Assembly (NCBI RefSeq): GCF_023276355.1
Contig: NZ_JALLPL010000001.1
Span: 310,001-374,000, forward strand
Source of the DNA: Haloplanus sp. XH21
Lineage (GTDB): Archaea; Halobacteriota; Halobacteria; Halobacteriales; Haloferacaceae
DNA: 64,000 bases
Direction: 5' to 3'
In this document: positions 16,805 to 24,400 of the stretch, in pieces
How the letters are laid out: every line of letters starts with the position of its first letter
Position numbering within the stretch: the stretch's first letter is position 1
The notes under the pieces: generated by a model
What the model was told of the DNA's origin: nothing
The model's database searches: none
Seen by the model: only the letters and a program-made list of their open reading frames with translations
Program-made: the position numbers and the translations under genes

Positions 16805-17604
16805 CAGGCCGACTCCTCGTCGTCCTCGGACGCCGTGTCGGTCTCGCTCTCCTGCAGTTGTTCGAGTTCGGCCTCGATATCGTCATTCGCGGCCTCGCTC
16901 GCCTCGGACTCGCCGAGTTCGGCTCGGAGCGTCTCGAGTTCGGCGTCGACCTCCGTCTGGGTCCTGCCCGACTCCAGTTGACGGTCGATTTCGTCCTCGT
17001 CGGAGAGCGCGTCCTCGAAGGCGCCCGACTCCTGGAGTTCGTCCATCGCGGCGGAACGGGCCTCCATCTCGTCGGTCCGTTCCTCGGCGCGTTCGAGCGC
17101 TCGCCCCACGTCGCTCATCTCGTCGCCGACGCCGCTCATCGCCTCCGAAACGCGGGTCGACGCCTCCGCCGCCTCGTAGCGCGCCTTCATCGTCTCCTTT
17201 TTCGTCCGGAACTCCTCGATGCGGCGCTGTAATTCGTTTTTCTTCTCGACGAGGTCCTCTTGGGTGGACTGTAACTCCGCGATCTGCCCCTCGAGGTCCT
17301 CGATCTGGTTCATCTTCTGCTTTTTCTTCTCTAATGCCCGCCGCGCCAGGTCCTCGCGGTCCTGCCGGACGGCCTCACGGGCCTGTTCATTGTGTTTCTC
17401 GACGTTCTCTTCGAGGCGGCGTTTCTGTATCTCTAAGCGCTTTTTTTGGGTCGTCAGGTCGGCGATGCCCTGTTTGACCTCCTGGAGTTCGTCGCGCATC
17501 CGCTCGTAGGAGTAATCGAGCGTCTCGGTCGGGTCCTCGGCCCGGTTCAGGAGGGCGTTGAGCTTCGACCGGACGACGTAGGAGGCCCGCGAGAGTATTC
17601 CCAT
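16804..17604 (-). CDS. pspA: PspA/IM30 (Vipp1) family membrane-remodelling protein
   Basis: The 266-residue protein starts MGILSRASYVVRSKLNALLNRAEDPTETLDYSYERM, the conserved amphipathic first helix and adjoining segment of PspA/IM30. A long coiled coil of alternating Lys/Glu/Arg follows (about 40-190), then an acidic tail rich in Glu and Ser. Such proteins polymerise on damaged membranes and preserve the ion gradient. A strong Shine-Dalgarno sequence (AAAGGAGGGGT) immediately before the ATG at 17604 fixes the start; longer readings to 17847 are not supported. The downstream gene is overlapped by one base. Confidence 0.92.
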   Translation of the reverse strand: MGILSRASYVVRSKLNALLNRAEDPTETLDYSYERMRDELQEVKQGIADLTTQKKRLEIQKRRLEENVEKHNEQAREAVRQDREDLARRALEKKKQKMNQIEDLEGQIAELQSTQEDLVEKKNELQRRIEEFRTKKETMKARYEAAEASTRVSEAMSGVGDEMSDVGRALERAEERTDEMEARSAAMDELQESGAFEDALSDEDEIDRQLESGRTQTEVDAELETLRAELGESEASEAANDDIEAELEQLQESETDTASEDDEESA

Positions 17605-17684
17605 ACCCCTCCTTTGGGACGCGTGCCTTAAAATCTCACCCGCCGAGCGACAGGATTGTGCCGCTCCACGGCGTAGCGCCAGCG

Positions 17685-18284
17685 ATGCCCACCGAACGCG
17701 TCCGCCTGCCCGGTGGCCGGGACGTGCGGGCGAGTCTCGATCGCGACGGGGACAGCAACGCCGACGCCGTCGTCGTCGCCTGCCCGCCCCACCCCCAACA
17801 CGGCGGCACTCGCCACGACTCCCGCCTCGGCGCGGTGAGCGACGCACTGCCGCCCCGGATCGACTGCCTGCGGTTCGATTACGGTCCCTGGGACGAGGGC
17901 CGAGGCGAACGCGCCGACGCCCGCACCGCCTGTGCGTGGGCCGCGGACCGCTACGCCCGCGTCGGCCTGTGCGGCTACAGTTTCGGCGGCGGCGTCGCCA
18001 TCACGGCCGCCGCCGAGACGGAAAATCCGGCAGCGGTCGCCGCGCTCGCGCCCGTCTCGCGACTCCCGGACGGGAGCGACATCGCCAGCGCGGTCGCCCA
18101 CATCGACGCGCCGCTCTGGGTCGGCGTTGGGACGCGAGACGAGACGGTCGAAGCGGAGACTGTCGCCGCGGCGGCGCGCGAACGGGGTGGCAGCGTCGCG
18201 ACGTTCGAGGCGAGTCACGCGTTCGTCGGCCAGGAACGGGACATCGGCGAGCGCGTGGCGGCGTTTGTCACCGACGCGCTGTGA
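17685..18284 (+). CDS. Alpha/beta hydrolase, dienelactone-hydrolase-like
   Basis: The 199-residue protein has the order of a small alpha/beta hydrolase: ACPPHPQHGG near 30 (oxyanion region), the nucleophile elbow GLCGYSFGGG near 97 with Ser as nucleophile, a late Asp in GVGTRDETV near 150 and the catalytic His in EASHAFVGQE near 179. This is a complete triad. The substrate, probably an ester or lactone, is unknown. I prefer the ATG at 17685 over the upstream GTG at 17658. It diverges from the PspA operon with an 80-base gap. Confidence 0.8.
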   Translation: MPTERVRLPGGRDVRASLDRDGDSNADAVVVACPPHPQHGGTRHDSRLGAVSDALPPRIDCLRFDYGPWDEGRGERADARTACAWAADRYARVGLCGYSFGGGVAITAAAETENPAAVAALAPVSRLPDGSDIASAVAHIDAPLWVGVGTRDETVEAETVAAAARERGGSVATFEASHAFVGQERDIGERVAAFVTDAL

Positions 18285-18608
18285 TCAGTTGTAGCCGCGC
18301 CAGCGGTTGCCACACTCCTTGCATTTGAAGAATCGTGTCGGCGGTTCGTCGGCGGCGCCGGTCTGTTTGATCGTGTACCACGCCTCGCCGTGCCCGCACT
18401 CGTCGCAGGTCACGTCGGTCGCCGTGGGCTTCCCTTCGAAACTGTCACCCTCCGCCGTCTCGATCAACTCGTCCTCGCTCTGTGATTCCGTCGAGACGAA
18501 GTCGGCCGCGCGCTCCTCATCGCGGTCGGCGGTCATCCCACACTCGGTACAGACCATCTCGCCGTCGCGAGAGACCATCATCGAGCCGCAGTCGTCGCAA
18601 AACTGCAT
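18285..18608 (-). CDS. tfs: Transcription factor S (TFIIS-like RNA polymerase cleavage factor)
   Basis: The 107-residue protein has two zinc ribbons. The N-terminal one uses Cys4, Cys7, Cys20 and Cys23; the C-terminal one uses Cys68, Cys71, Cys96 and Cys99. The C-terminal ribbon holds the acidic hairpin G-A-A-D-E-P-P-T-R-F-F, whose Asp-Glu pair (87-88) is the catalytic pair that stimulates RNA cleavage by stalled archaeal RNA polymerase. The length fits archaeal TFS. The ATG at 18608 gives the correct N-terminal ribbon. Element A2 lies just upstream and may contain the promoter, since its A+T-rich end is about 30 bases before the start. Confidence 0.92.
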   Translation of the reverse strand: MQFCDDCGSMMVSRDGEMVCTECGMTADRDEERAADFVSTESQSEDELIETAEGDSFEGKPTATDVTCDECGHGEAWYTIKQTGAADEPPTRFFKCKECGNRWRGYN

Positions 18609-18632
18609 AGGATCCGTAGCGCGTCGACCCTC

Positions 18633-18709
18633 ATACGGTTTGTTGTCAGTCAGTACCGGTGCTGGACCATCCCATCGAACCACCGGTAAACAGGTACAAT
18701 ACTCCGTAT
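18633..18709. repeat. Palindromic element, family A, copy A2
   Basis: A more diverged copy of family A, about 77 bases. Ends are ATACGGTTTGTTGTCAGTCA and the complement of GTACAATACTCCGTAT. The central arms, TACCGGTGCTGG and the complementary part around GAACCACCGGTA, pair imperfectly. It separates the start of tfs from the stop of the next gene upstream on the minus strand. Confidence 0.85.
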
Positions 18710-18715
18710 CAAAGG

Positions 18716-19222
18716 TCACTCGACCTCTCGGTCGGTTGGCGACGCCCCAGGTTCCGCGTCGACGACGGGGCAGTTCCGGACGCGGAAATGCTCGTCGTCG
18801 ACCACCTCGACGATGGTCGTCCCCTCGTGGGTGCAGGCCGTCTCTGGCGGCTCGGTGAAATGCGGGCACTGCTGGCAGAACTCCCGCTTCGGGACGACGT
18901 GTTCGTCCGCCTCCTCGGCCTCCTGTACGTCCGCGCCGAGTCCGAGACGCTCCTCCGGGGCGGGGTCGTTCTCGATGAACGCCTCCCAGATCGCCTCGCT
19001 GTCGATGTCGGGCGTTTCGACCGACTCGAAGAGGTCGGTCCCGGGTTCGGGCCCCTCGCCGGCGCGGGCCTCGCGGCGCGCGCGCACTTCGCTCGCGAGG
19101 TCGCCGAGCGGTGAGTCGTCGGCCTCGGGCGCCGCGTCGCGGTCCGACTCGTCTGCGTCCGACGACGGCTCAACGTCGATGATATCTCGCTCGTCGGGGG
19201 AGTCGGCGTCCTCGTCACTCAT
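18716..19222 (-). CDS. Conserved haloarchaeal Cys4 protein
   Basis: The 168-residue protein has a long acidic, probably disordered N-terminal half (many Asp, Glu and Ser). Its C-terminal domain holds four cysteines in CQQCPHF, ETACTHEG and RNCPVV, which suggests a single zinc site. The family is conserved in haloarchaea as far as I can judge, but I know no function. Its start overlaps the stop of the coiled-coil gene upstream by eight bases, so it is the last gene of a two- or three-gene unit. Confidence 0.65.
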   Translation of the reverse strand: MSDEDADSPDERDIIDVEPSSDADESDRDAAPEADDSPLGDLASEVRARREARAGEGPEPGTDLFESVETPDIDSEAIWEAFIENDPAPEERLGLGADVQEAEEADEHVVPKREFCQQCPHFTEPPETACTHEGTTIVEVVDDEHFRVRNCPVVDAEPGASPTDREVE

Positions 19223-20060
19223 CGGGCGCCTCCCCGGCGTCGAACAGATCGGCCGGCGTCTCCGGGACGTCGGTCGGCGCGCCGCTACCCTCGGCTTCGG
19301 CGAGGGCCGGGCGGTCGCCCGTCGCGAGCGTCGCGCTGCTGAAAAACCCCGTCGCGGGTTCGAACTCGACGTACGTCGCCTCGCAGTGTGGGCACCGCGG
19401 GCGCGAGAGGAGGCCGAGGTCGACGGTGGCGTCGCAGTCGGCACACACGGCCGTCCGCGTGCCGTGGCGGTTCGCCGCCGTCCGCAGGTCATCGACGGCC
19501 TGGCGGTCGTGTTCGGCGGCGGCGATGCGCCGGAGTTCCGTCCGCACGTCGACGACGGCGCCCGCCAGCGTATCCACCTTCCGGTCGAGTTCGTCGGTCG
19601 CGTCGGTGAGATACTCCAGAATCTCTTCGTAGTTCTCGAAGCCCTGATCGAGGCGGTCGGCGATGTCGTCGACCCGGGCCTCGGCGTCCTCGGCGGTGCG
19701 AACGGCGTCGTCGACGCGGTTCGCGAGGTTGGGATGGGCGTGATCTTTCGGCGCCTTGGCGTCCGTCTCGCGTTTGATCTGGACCACACGCTCTCGGACG
19801 TCCTGGATCTTGCTGTCGAGGTCGTCCTCGACGGCGCCGACCCGGTCGGTGAGCGTCTCGAGTCGGTCGTCCACCTCGTCGAGACGCTCGGCGTCGGCAG
19901 CGGCCGGAAGGTCGCTGTCCGCAGCCGCGGCGTCGAGGGCGCGGTAGGCCGCGACGGCTCGGGCGAGGATGGTCTCCGGATCCGTCTCTCGTTCGGCCGC
20001 GCGCCGCTCGACCCAGTCCCGCAACTCGTCCGGGAAAGCCTCGGACTGCTCACCGTCCAT
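19215..20060 (-). CDS. Coiled-coil protein with C-terminal zinc ribbon
   Basis: The 281-residue protein has three parts. Residues 1-45 look like a short helical DNA-binding-type segment (FPDELRDWVERRAAERETDPETILARAVAAYR, resembling ribbon-helix-helix starts). Residues 60-180 form a long heptad-like coiled coil of Asp/Glu/Arg/Leu. Residues 200-235 hold a zinc ribbon, CADCDATVDLGLLSRPRCPHCEA. A low-complexity tail follows. It could be a structural or regulatory protein that oligomerises through the coil. No enzymatic motif is visible. It is translationally linked to the Cys4 gene downstream. Confidence 0.6.
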   Translation of the reverse strand: MDGEQSEAFPDELRDWVERRAAERETDPETILARAVAAYRALDAAAADSDLPAAADAERLDEVDDRLETLTDRVGAVEDDLDSKIQDVRERVVQIKRETDAKAPKDHAHPNLANRVDDAVRTAEDAEARVDDIADRLDQGFENYEEILEYLTDATDELDRKVDTLAGAVVDVRTELRRIAAAEHDRQAVDDLRTAANRHGTRTAVCADCDATVDLGLLSRPRCPHCEATYVEFEPATGFFSSATLATGDRPALAEAEGSGAPTDVPETPADLFDAGEAPDE

Positions 20061-20105
20061 TCTGTGCGTAGTTTCTTCGCGGCGGCTTAAGTATCGGACG
20101 GCGAG

Positions 20106-20942
20106 TTACCGAATCTTCCGGACGCCGCTCACGTCGAATCCGCCCTCGTGAACCTCCGTCTCGAAGCGGATGATGTTCTCCTCCTCGAGCCGGGCGAGGA
20201 CGCCGCGGAACGCCTTGACGAACATGGTCCGGGCGCGTTGCGAGCCGCCACTCTCCCACTCGAACTGGATCGTGCCGGAGGCAGCGTCCATCAGATGGCC
20301 CAGTTCCGTCGGGGCGAGCGTCTCGTGTTGGACCAGCAGGAGGATGAGTCCCCCCCAGTCGTAGGCCGCTCGCTGGATCCCTTTCATCACGAGGGCGATG
20401 TCGCTCCAGGCCATATCGTCGCTGATGGCCGCCACGAGGTCAGTGATGGAGTCGATGACGACGAGGTTGCCGGCCGCGTGGGTTCCCAGATACTCACCCA
20501 GTGCACTGAGGGCGGTGTCGTGTCGCTGCCGGCCCGCCAGGTCGCTGATCGTCTGTGACTTCCCGGCGTACCACTCGCGGGGGATGGGACTCAACTGGAA
20601 GTATTCGGGAGAGAAATCGCGGAACTGGACGTGGTCGACCGCGGAGTCGACGAGATCCTGATCCAGCGTGTAGGCCATCTCCTCCTCGATCTGGTCCTGG
20701 TCCGCGGTAAACGAGAGATAATGGATCTCGTCGGGCGGCGTCGCCGACGCCCCGACGTCGCCGTAGTGGAGTTCGAACGCATCACGGTCGCCGTGATACA
20801 GGCCGTTCATCGTGGCACTGGTGTGAATGAACTCCCGGGCGCCCGCTCCGGCCTCGCCAGTCAGGAGGACGACGCTTCCTGATGGAGCCCCGCCACCGAT
20901 GATCGAGTCGAGGCGGGCGATGCCGAAGGGAATGCGGGCCAT
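20106..20942 (-). CDS. RecA/KaiC-like (RAD55-type) ATPase homologue, HTR-like
   Basis: The 278-residue protein follows the KaiC/RAD55 plan: an N-terminal IPFGIARLDSIIGGGAPSGSVVLLTGEAGAG, a Walker-B-like strand LVVIDSITDL near 163 and a C-terminal strand-rich end. The Walker A loop reads GEAGAGAREF, with alanine and arginine where GK(T/S) is expected, so ATP hydrolysis is doubtful. Haloarchaeal members are often annotated as HTR-like proteins and may regulate by binding rather than catalysis. It is 45 bases upstream of the coiled-coil gene on the same strand, so it may belong to the same unit. Confidence 0.75.
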   Translation of the reverse strand: MARIPFGIARLDSIIGGGAPSGSVVLLTGEAGAGAREFIHTSATMNGLYHGDRDAFELHYGDVGASATPPDEIHYLSFTADQDQIEEEMAYTLDQDLVDSAVDHVQFRDFSPEYFQLSPIPREWYAGKSQTISDLAGRQRHDTALSALGEYLGTHAAGNLVVIDSITDLVAAISDDMAWSDIALVMKGIQRAAYDWGGLILLLVQHETLAPTELGHLMDAASGTIQFEWESGGSQRARTMFVKAFRGVLARLEEENIIRFETEVHEGGFDVSGVRKIR

Positions 20943-20966
20943 GCCCGGTGTATGGCGCTCCGGGAG

Positions 20967-21950
20967 TTATTCGTTGCGGCGTTCCTCGACCCGCGCCCCC
21001 CGATTTCGCCCCTCGGCGACGAAGACGCGCCCGTCGACCCCGGCGTCGTCGAGGGCATCGTGGCCCACGGCGCGGGCCTCGCTCGCGCGGTCGGCGTCGG
21101 TCACGCCGTACACCGTCGGTCCCCAGGAGGACTGTCCCGCGCCGTGGACCGCCGGGGCGTCGTCGAGCGTCGCCACGAGTTCGCCGGCCGGCGGCCGGTA
21201 GACGCCACCCTGTTCGTCCGCGTACCAGGTGCCGTTGAGGCGGCCGAGTTCCTCGACGGCGCTGGCGAACCGCTCGACCGACCCCTCGGCGATCGCCGGC
21301 AGTACGCGCCGCGTGATCACGCCCGCGAGACGATCGCTCGGCGACGCTGGCGCTGATTCGACCACCGAGCGCATGCTCCGGTCTTCGGCCGCGCCACTCG
21401 GCCCCACCGGCGCGTCGGGGACGACGATCAGGAACCGCCAGTCGTCCGGAATAGAGTGACTGGCGGTGACCGGCGGCACCGACCACTGCCCGACTGCGGG
21501 GCGGTCGGTGGTGAACCGCGCAGTCGGATGGCCGGCGTCGAGGACGAAGCCGCCGTCCTCGAAGGTGGCGACGCCGACGCCCGATCGCCCGCCACGGCCC
21601 AGGTCGGGCGCGAGCGCTCGAACGTCGACCGATCGGTCGTGTGCGCGAGCGACGGCTACGAGCGTCGCCAGCGCGAACTGCGTCCCGCTTCCCAGCCCCA
21701 CGTGACGGGGGAAGTCGCCCTCGACGCGCACGTCGGCGCCGTCGACGCCGAGCAGGTCGACCGCTCGCTCGGCGTACTCGTCGACCGGCGAGTGGTCACA
21801 GCGAACCCCGTCGTGGGGCGTGGCAGTGACGCGTATCTGTGGTCGGTCGAGACCGACACCCAGACTCCCGTAGAGGCGTTCGTGCGCCAGGCTCAGGTTA
21901 CAGAAGCCGAAATGGAGGCGCGCGTAGGTGGTGACGCTGGCGCGTGGCAT
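20967..21950 (-). CDS. Beta-ribofuranosylaminobenzene 5'-phosphate synthase-like protein (MptG family, GHMP fold)
   Basis: The 327-residue protein has the GHMP plan: the N-terminal strand TTYARLHFGFCNLS, the phosphate-binding loop RHVGLGSGTQFALA near 83, and GQSSWGPTVYGV near 285 as the late motif. MptG joins 4-aminobenzoate to phosphoribosyl pyrophosphate, the first committed step to the pterin part of methanopterin. Halophilic archaea do not make methane but carry such homologues, presumably for a folate- or methanopterin-like carrier. It lies 24 bases upstream of the KaiC-like gene. Confidence 0.78.
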   Translation of the reverse strand: MPRASVTTYARLHFGFCNLSLAHERLYGSLGVGLDRPQIRVTATPHDGVRCDHSPVDEYAERAVDLLGVDGADVRVEGDFPRHVGLGSGTQFALATLVAVARAHDRSVDVRALAPDLGRGGRSGVGVATFEDGGFVLDAGHPTARFTTDRPAVGQWSVPPVTASHSIPDDWRFLIVVPDAPVGPSGAAEDRSMRSVVESAPASPSDRLAGVITRRVLPAIAEGSVERFASAVEELGRLNGTWYADEQGGVYRPPAGELVATLDDAPAVHGAGQSSWGPTVYGVTDADRASEARAVGHDALDDAGVDGRVFVAEGRNRGARVEERRNE

Positions 21951-21962
21951 CGCGAGCGGGGC

Positions 21963-22286
21963 TTAGCCCGACCCCGGCATCGGGCAGAGACTCGCGGTGA
22001 ACACCGCAACGTCGTCGGTGTCGTTGCGGGCGCCGTGGGACACGCCGCGGTCGTGGTGGACGACGCCGGGGGCGTCGACCTCCTCGTCGGTGTCTCCCTG
22101 AATCACCGTCACCGTGCCCCGGAGGACGTGAAAGACGTTTGTGCTGTCGCCGTGTTCGTGCGGGCTCAGTTCGGCGCCCGGCCCGAGGGCGAAGGTCTTC
22201 ACCAGCACGTCGTCGCTGACGACGAGTTCGGCCGTCGACACTTCACCGTCGTCCGGCGAAAGCGCCTCCAGTCGATCGAGTGTCAT
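21963..22286 (-). CDS. Cupin-domain protein
   Basis: The 107-residue protein has one cupin barrel with metal-binding motifs LSPHEHGDSTNVFHVLRGT (two His and a later His in place of the usual Glu region) and GVVHHDRGVSHGARN. It is a single-domain metal-binding cupin of unknown substrate. It sits 12 bases upstream of the MptG-like gene on the same strand, so it may be in that operon. Confidence 0.78.
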   Translation of the reverse strand: MTLDRLEALSPDDGEVSTAELVVSDDVLVKTFALGPGAELSPHEHGDSTNVFHVLRGTVTVIQGDTDEEVDAPGVVHHDRGVSHGARNDTDDVAVFTASLCPMPGSG

Positions 22287-22423
22287 GGAGGAAAATCGGC
22301 CGCCTGCGTCTTAACGATGCGGGGAATGGGACGCAGCGTCCGGAAGCGCGGGCGTGACACCGACCGTCACGCAGCGAAATGAGGTGCTACCGTCTCGAAC
22401 GGGAGCCGTGGGATGGTCAAACC

Positions 22424-23050
22424 TTAGAGCGCCACGTGACCGAAGATCGAGCCGAGCAGTTCTCCGATATCCGGGACGGTCGCGGGGAGCGACGACGGCG
22501 GACCCTGTCGGTCAGCCGCGTCGTCGGCGTTCGCGTCAGCGTCGGCGTTCGCGTCAGCGTCAACGTCGGCGTTCACATCGTCGCTCTCGTCATCCGCGTC
22601 ATCGGCCGACTCGTCGGCGTCGTCGTTCGCCCGCTCGTCGTCCGATTCGTCCTCGCGTTCGTCATCTTCCCGCTCCTCATCCGATTCGTCGGCCTCGCGC
22701 TCGAACTCGCTCTCTTCGAGGACGAGCGAGCCGTTCCCGACGACGTACGTGCTCTCCAGTTCGGCGTGCGGCGTCTCGACGCTCACCTCGAACTCGTCGT
22801 CTTCGGGTCGCTCGAACGTCGCGGTGCCGTTGGCATCGGTTTCGCCCTCGTGGTCACCGACGGAGACGCTGGCGTTCTCGACGCCCGCGTCGCCGTTCGT
22901 CACGGTGACCGTCACGGTGCCGTCGTTCAACTGTGCGTCCATCGCGTACGCGTCTGTACCGGTGTCGTACGTGCTGCCGGCCGCCGCGCCGAGGCCGGTC
23001 GTGACCAGCAGCGCAGCGAGCAGTATCGCGAGCGGTTTCGTAGTGGACAT
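22424..23050 (-). CDS. Secreted protein with acidic repeat tail
   Basis: The 208-residue protein has a classical signal peptide (MSTTKPLAILLAALLVTTGLG). A domain of about 90 residues follows that reads like an immunoglobulin or carboxypeptidase-regulatory type fold (VTVTVTNGDAGVENASVSVGD; DANGTATFERPEDDEFEVSVET). The tail is an extremely acidic, low-complexity stretch of Asp, Glu and Ala with tandem D-A-N-A units. The start at 23050 places the Met directly before the signal. The role is probably at the cell surface; no enzyme motif is seen. The acidic tail contains short tandem DNA repeats at 22525-22560. Confidence 0.68.
   Translation of the reverse strand: MSTTKPLAILLAALLVTTGLGAAAGSTYDTGTDAYAMDAQLNDGTVTVTVTNGDAGVENASVSVGDHEGETDANGTATFERPEDDEFEVSVETPHAELESTYVVGNGSLVLEESEFEREADESDEEREDDEREDESDDERANDDADESADDADDESDDVNADVDADANADADANADDAADRQGPPSSLPATVPDIGELLGSIFGHVAL
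22525..22560. repeat. Two tandem 18-base units within the acidic tail
   Basis: The unit CGGCGTTCGCGTCAGCGT occurs twice in succession, at 22525-22542 and 22543-22560. Related half units follow to about 22580. They encode Asp-Ala-Asn-Ala repeats on the minus strand and could change copy number by slippage. Confidence 0.8.
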
Positions 23051-23147
23051 GGCACCCGTCACTGTGAGCGACACCTCCTTCAACCGCCCAGACGCTAAAA
23101 CCCAGATTGCGGCTGTTCTGGGCGCGTCAAGCCGATTTAAGCCGAAT

Positions 23148-23486
23148 TTAATCGTCGCCGTTGCCGCCGACCAGTTCCTCGGCCACCATCTCGACGCCGA
23201 ACAGGTCCGGATCCATCGCGAGGTCAGTCTGCCCGCTCACGAAGTCCGGCAGCGAATCGTGGCTGTAAACCACGACCCGAACGTCGGGGTTGCGGTCCTT
23301 GGCGACGGGGATCGCCGTCGCCTCGGCGAGGTCCGTGAGCAGGAAGATGTCGGCGTCGGCGATGCCGGCGTCGTCGAGGACCGGCCCGGTTGGGAGCCCC
23401 TCGATATGAGTCACGTCCGCCCCCTCGGCTTCGAGCGCCGCACCGAGGCCGTCCGGGTCCGGTCCCGCGAGGACGACTCGGGTCAC
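23148..23486 (-). CDS. Conserved haloarchaeal protein, Rossmann-like, last gene of the pyrG-guaAb operon
   Basis: The 112-residue protein starts with a strand and glycine turn ([22 protein letters not shown]) and alternates strands and helices like a small receiver or Rossmann domain ([37 protein letters not shown]). I know no function; it may be the family catalogued as DUF7126. It starts at a GTG that overlaps the guaAb stop (GTGA), so it is translated with the nucleotide synthesis genes and may modulate them. Confidence 0.62.
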   Translation of the reverse strand: MTRVVLAGPDPDGLGAALEAEGADVTHIEGLPTGPVLDDAGIADADIFLLTDLAEATAIPVAKDRNPDVRVVVYSHDSLPDFVSGQTDLAMDPDLFGVEMVAEELVGGNGDD

Positions 23487-24400
23487 TCGTACTCGATGGT
23501 CGCTGGCGGTTTGTGCGTCACGTCGTAGACCACGCGCGCGACGTTGTCGTTCTCGCCGGTGATGCGACTCTGGATGCGCTGGAGCGTCTCCCAGGGGAGG
23601 TCCTGGGCGCGCGCGGTCATGCCGTCACGGCTCTCGACCGAGCGGACGGAGACCACCCAGCCGTGGACGCGGTTGTCACCCTTGACACCCGTCGCCTTGC
23701 CGATGACGGCCGCGAAGGCCTGCCACGGGTCGTGTTCTTCGACCTCCTCCTCGACGACGTGGCACGACTCGCGGGCCACCTCGAGTTTCTCCTCGGTGAC
23801 TTCGCCGATGATGCGCACGGCGAGGCCGGGACCGGGGAACGGCATCCGTTCGGACACCACCTCTTCGAGGTCGAGGGCGCGCGCCACTTCCCGCACCTCG
23901 TCCTTGTAGAGGTCGCGCACGGGTTCGACGATGCCCTCGAAATCGATGACATCGGGCAGTCCGCCGACGTTGTGGTGGGATTTGATGTTTCCCTCGCTCT
24001 CGATGCGGTCGGGGTAGATGGTCCCCTGCACGAGGTAGTCGGCGTCGGCCTCGCGGGCTTCGCGTTCGAACTCCCGGATGAACCCCTCGCCGATGACGTG
24101 GCGTTTCTCCTCGGGGTCGGTGACGCCTTCCAGCGCGTCGAGGAAGCGGTCCTGCGCGTCGACGATGCGCAGACTGTCCATGAACGCGAACGTCTCGCGG
24201 ATCCCCTCAGTCTCGCCTTTCCGCATCAACCCGGTGTCGACGTAGACGGGGGTGAGGCGGTCGCCGATGGCACGGTACGCCAGGGCGGCCGCAACGGAGG
24301 AGTCGACGCCGCCCGAAAGCGCGATGATGGCGTTGGCGTCGCCGATCTCCTCGCTGATCTCCTCGGTGGCCTCCTCGATGAAGGAGTCAACGTCGACCAT
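23483..24400 (-). CDS. guaAb: GMP synthase, ATP-pyrophosphatase subunit (GuaAb)
   Basis: The enzyme adenylates XMP and aminates it to GMP. In many archaea the amidotransferase and synthetase are separate proteins, and this is the synthetase half (305 residues). The PP-loop [12 protein letters not shown] is at 29-40. The C-terminal dimerisation part includes [21 protein letters not shown] and ends KPPATIEYE, the standard GuaA end. The glutaminase subunit is not in this window. The start overlaps the pyrG stop (TGATG), so CTP and GMP synthesis are coupled at the message level. Confidence 0.95.
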   Translation of the reverse strand: MVDVDSFIEEATEEISEEIGDANAIIALSGGVDSSVAAALAYRAIGDRLTPVYVDTGLMRKGETEGIRETFAFMDSLRIVDAQDRFLDALEGVTDPEEKRHVIGEGFIREFEREAREADADYLVQGTIYPDRIESEGNIKSHHNVGGLPDVIDFEGIVEPVRDLYKDEVREVARALDLEEVVSERMPFPGPGLAVRIIGEVTEEKLEVARESCHVVEEEVEEHDPWQAFAAVIGKATGVKGDNRVHGWVVSVRSVESRDGMTARAQDLPWETLQRIQSRITGENDNVARVVYDVTHKPPATIEYE

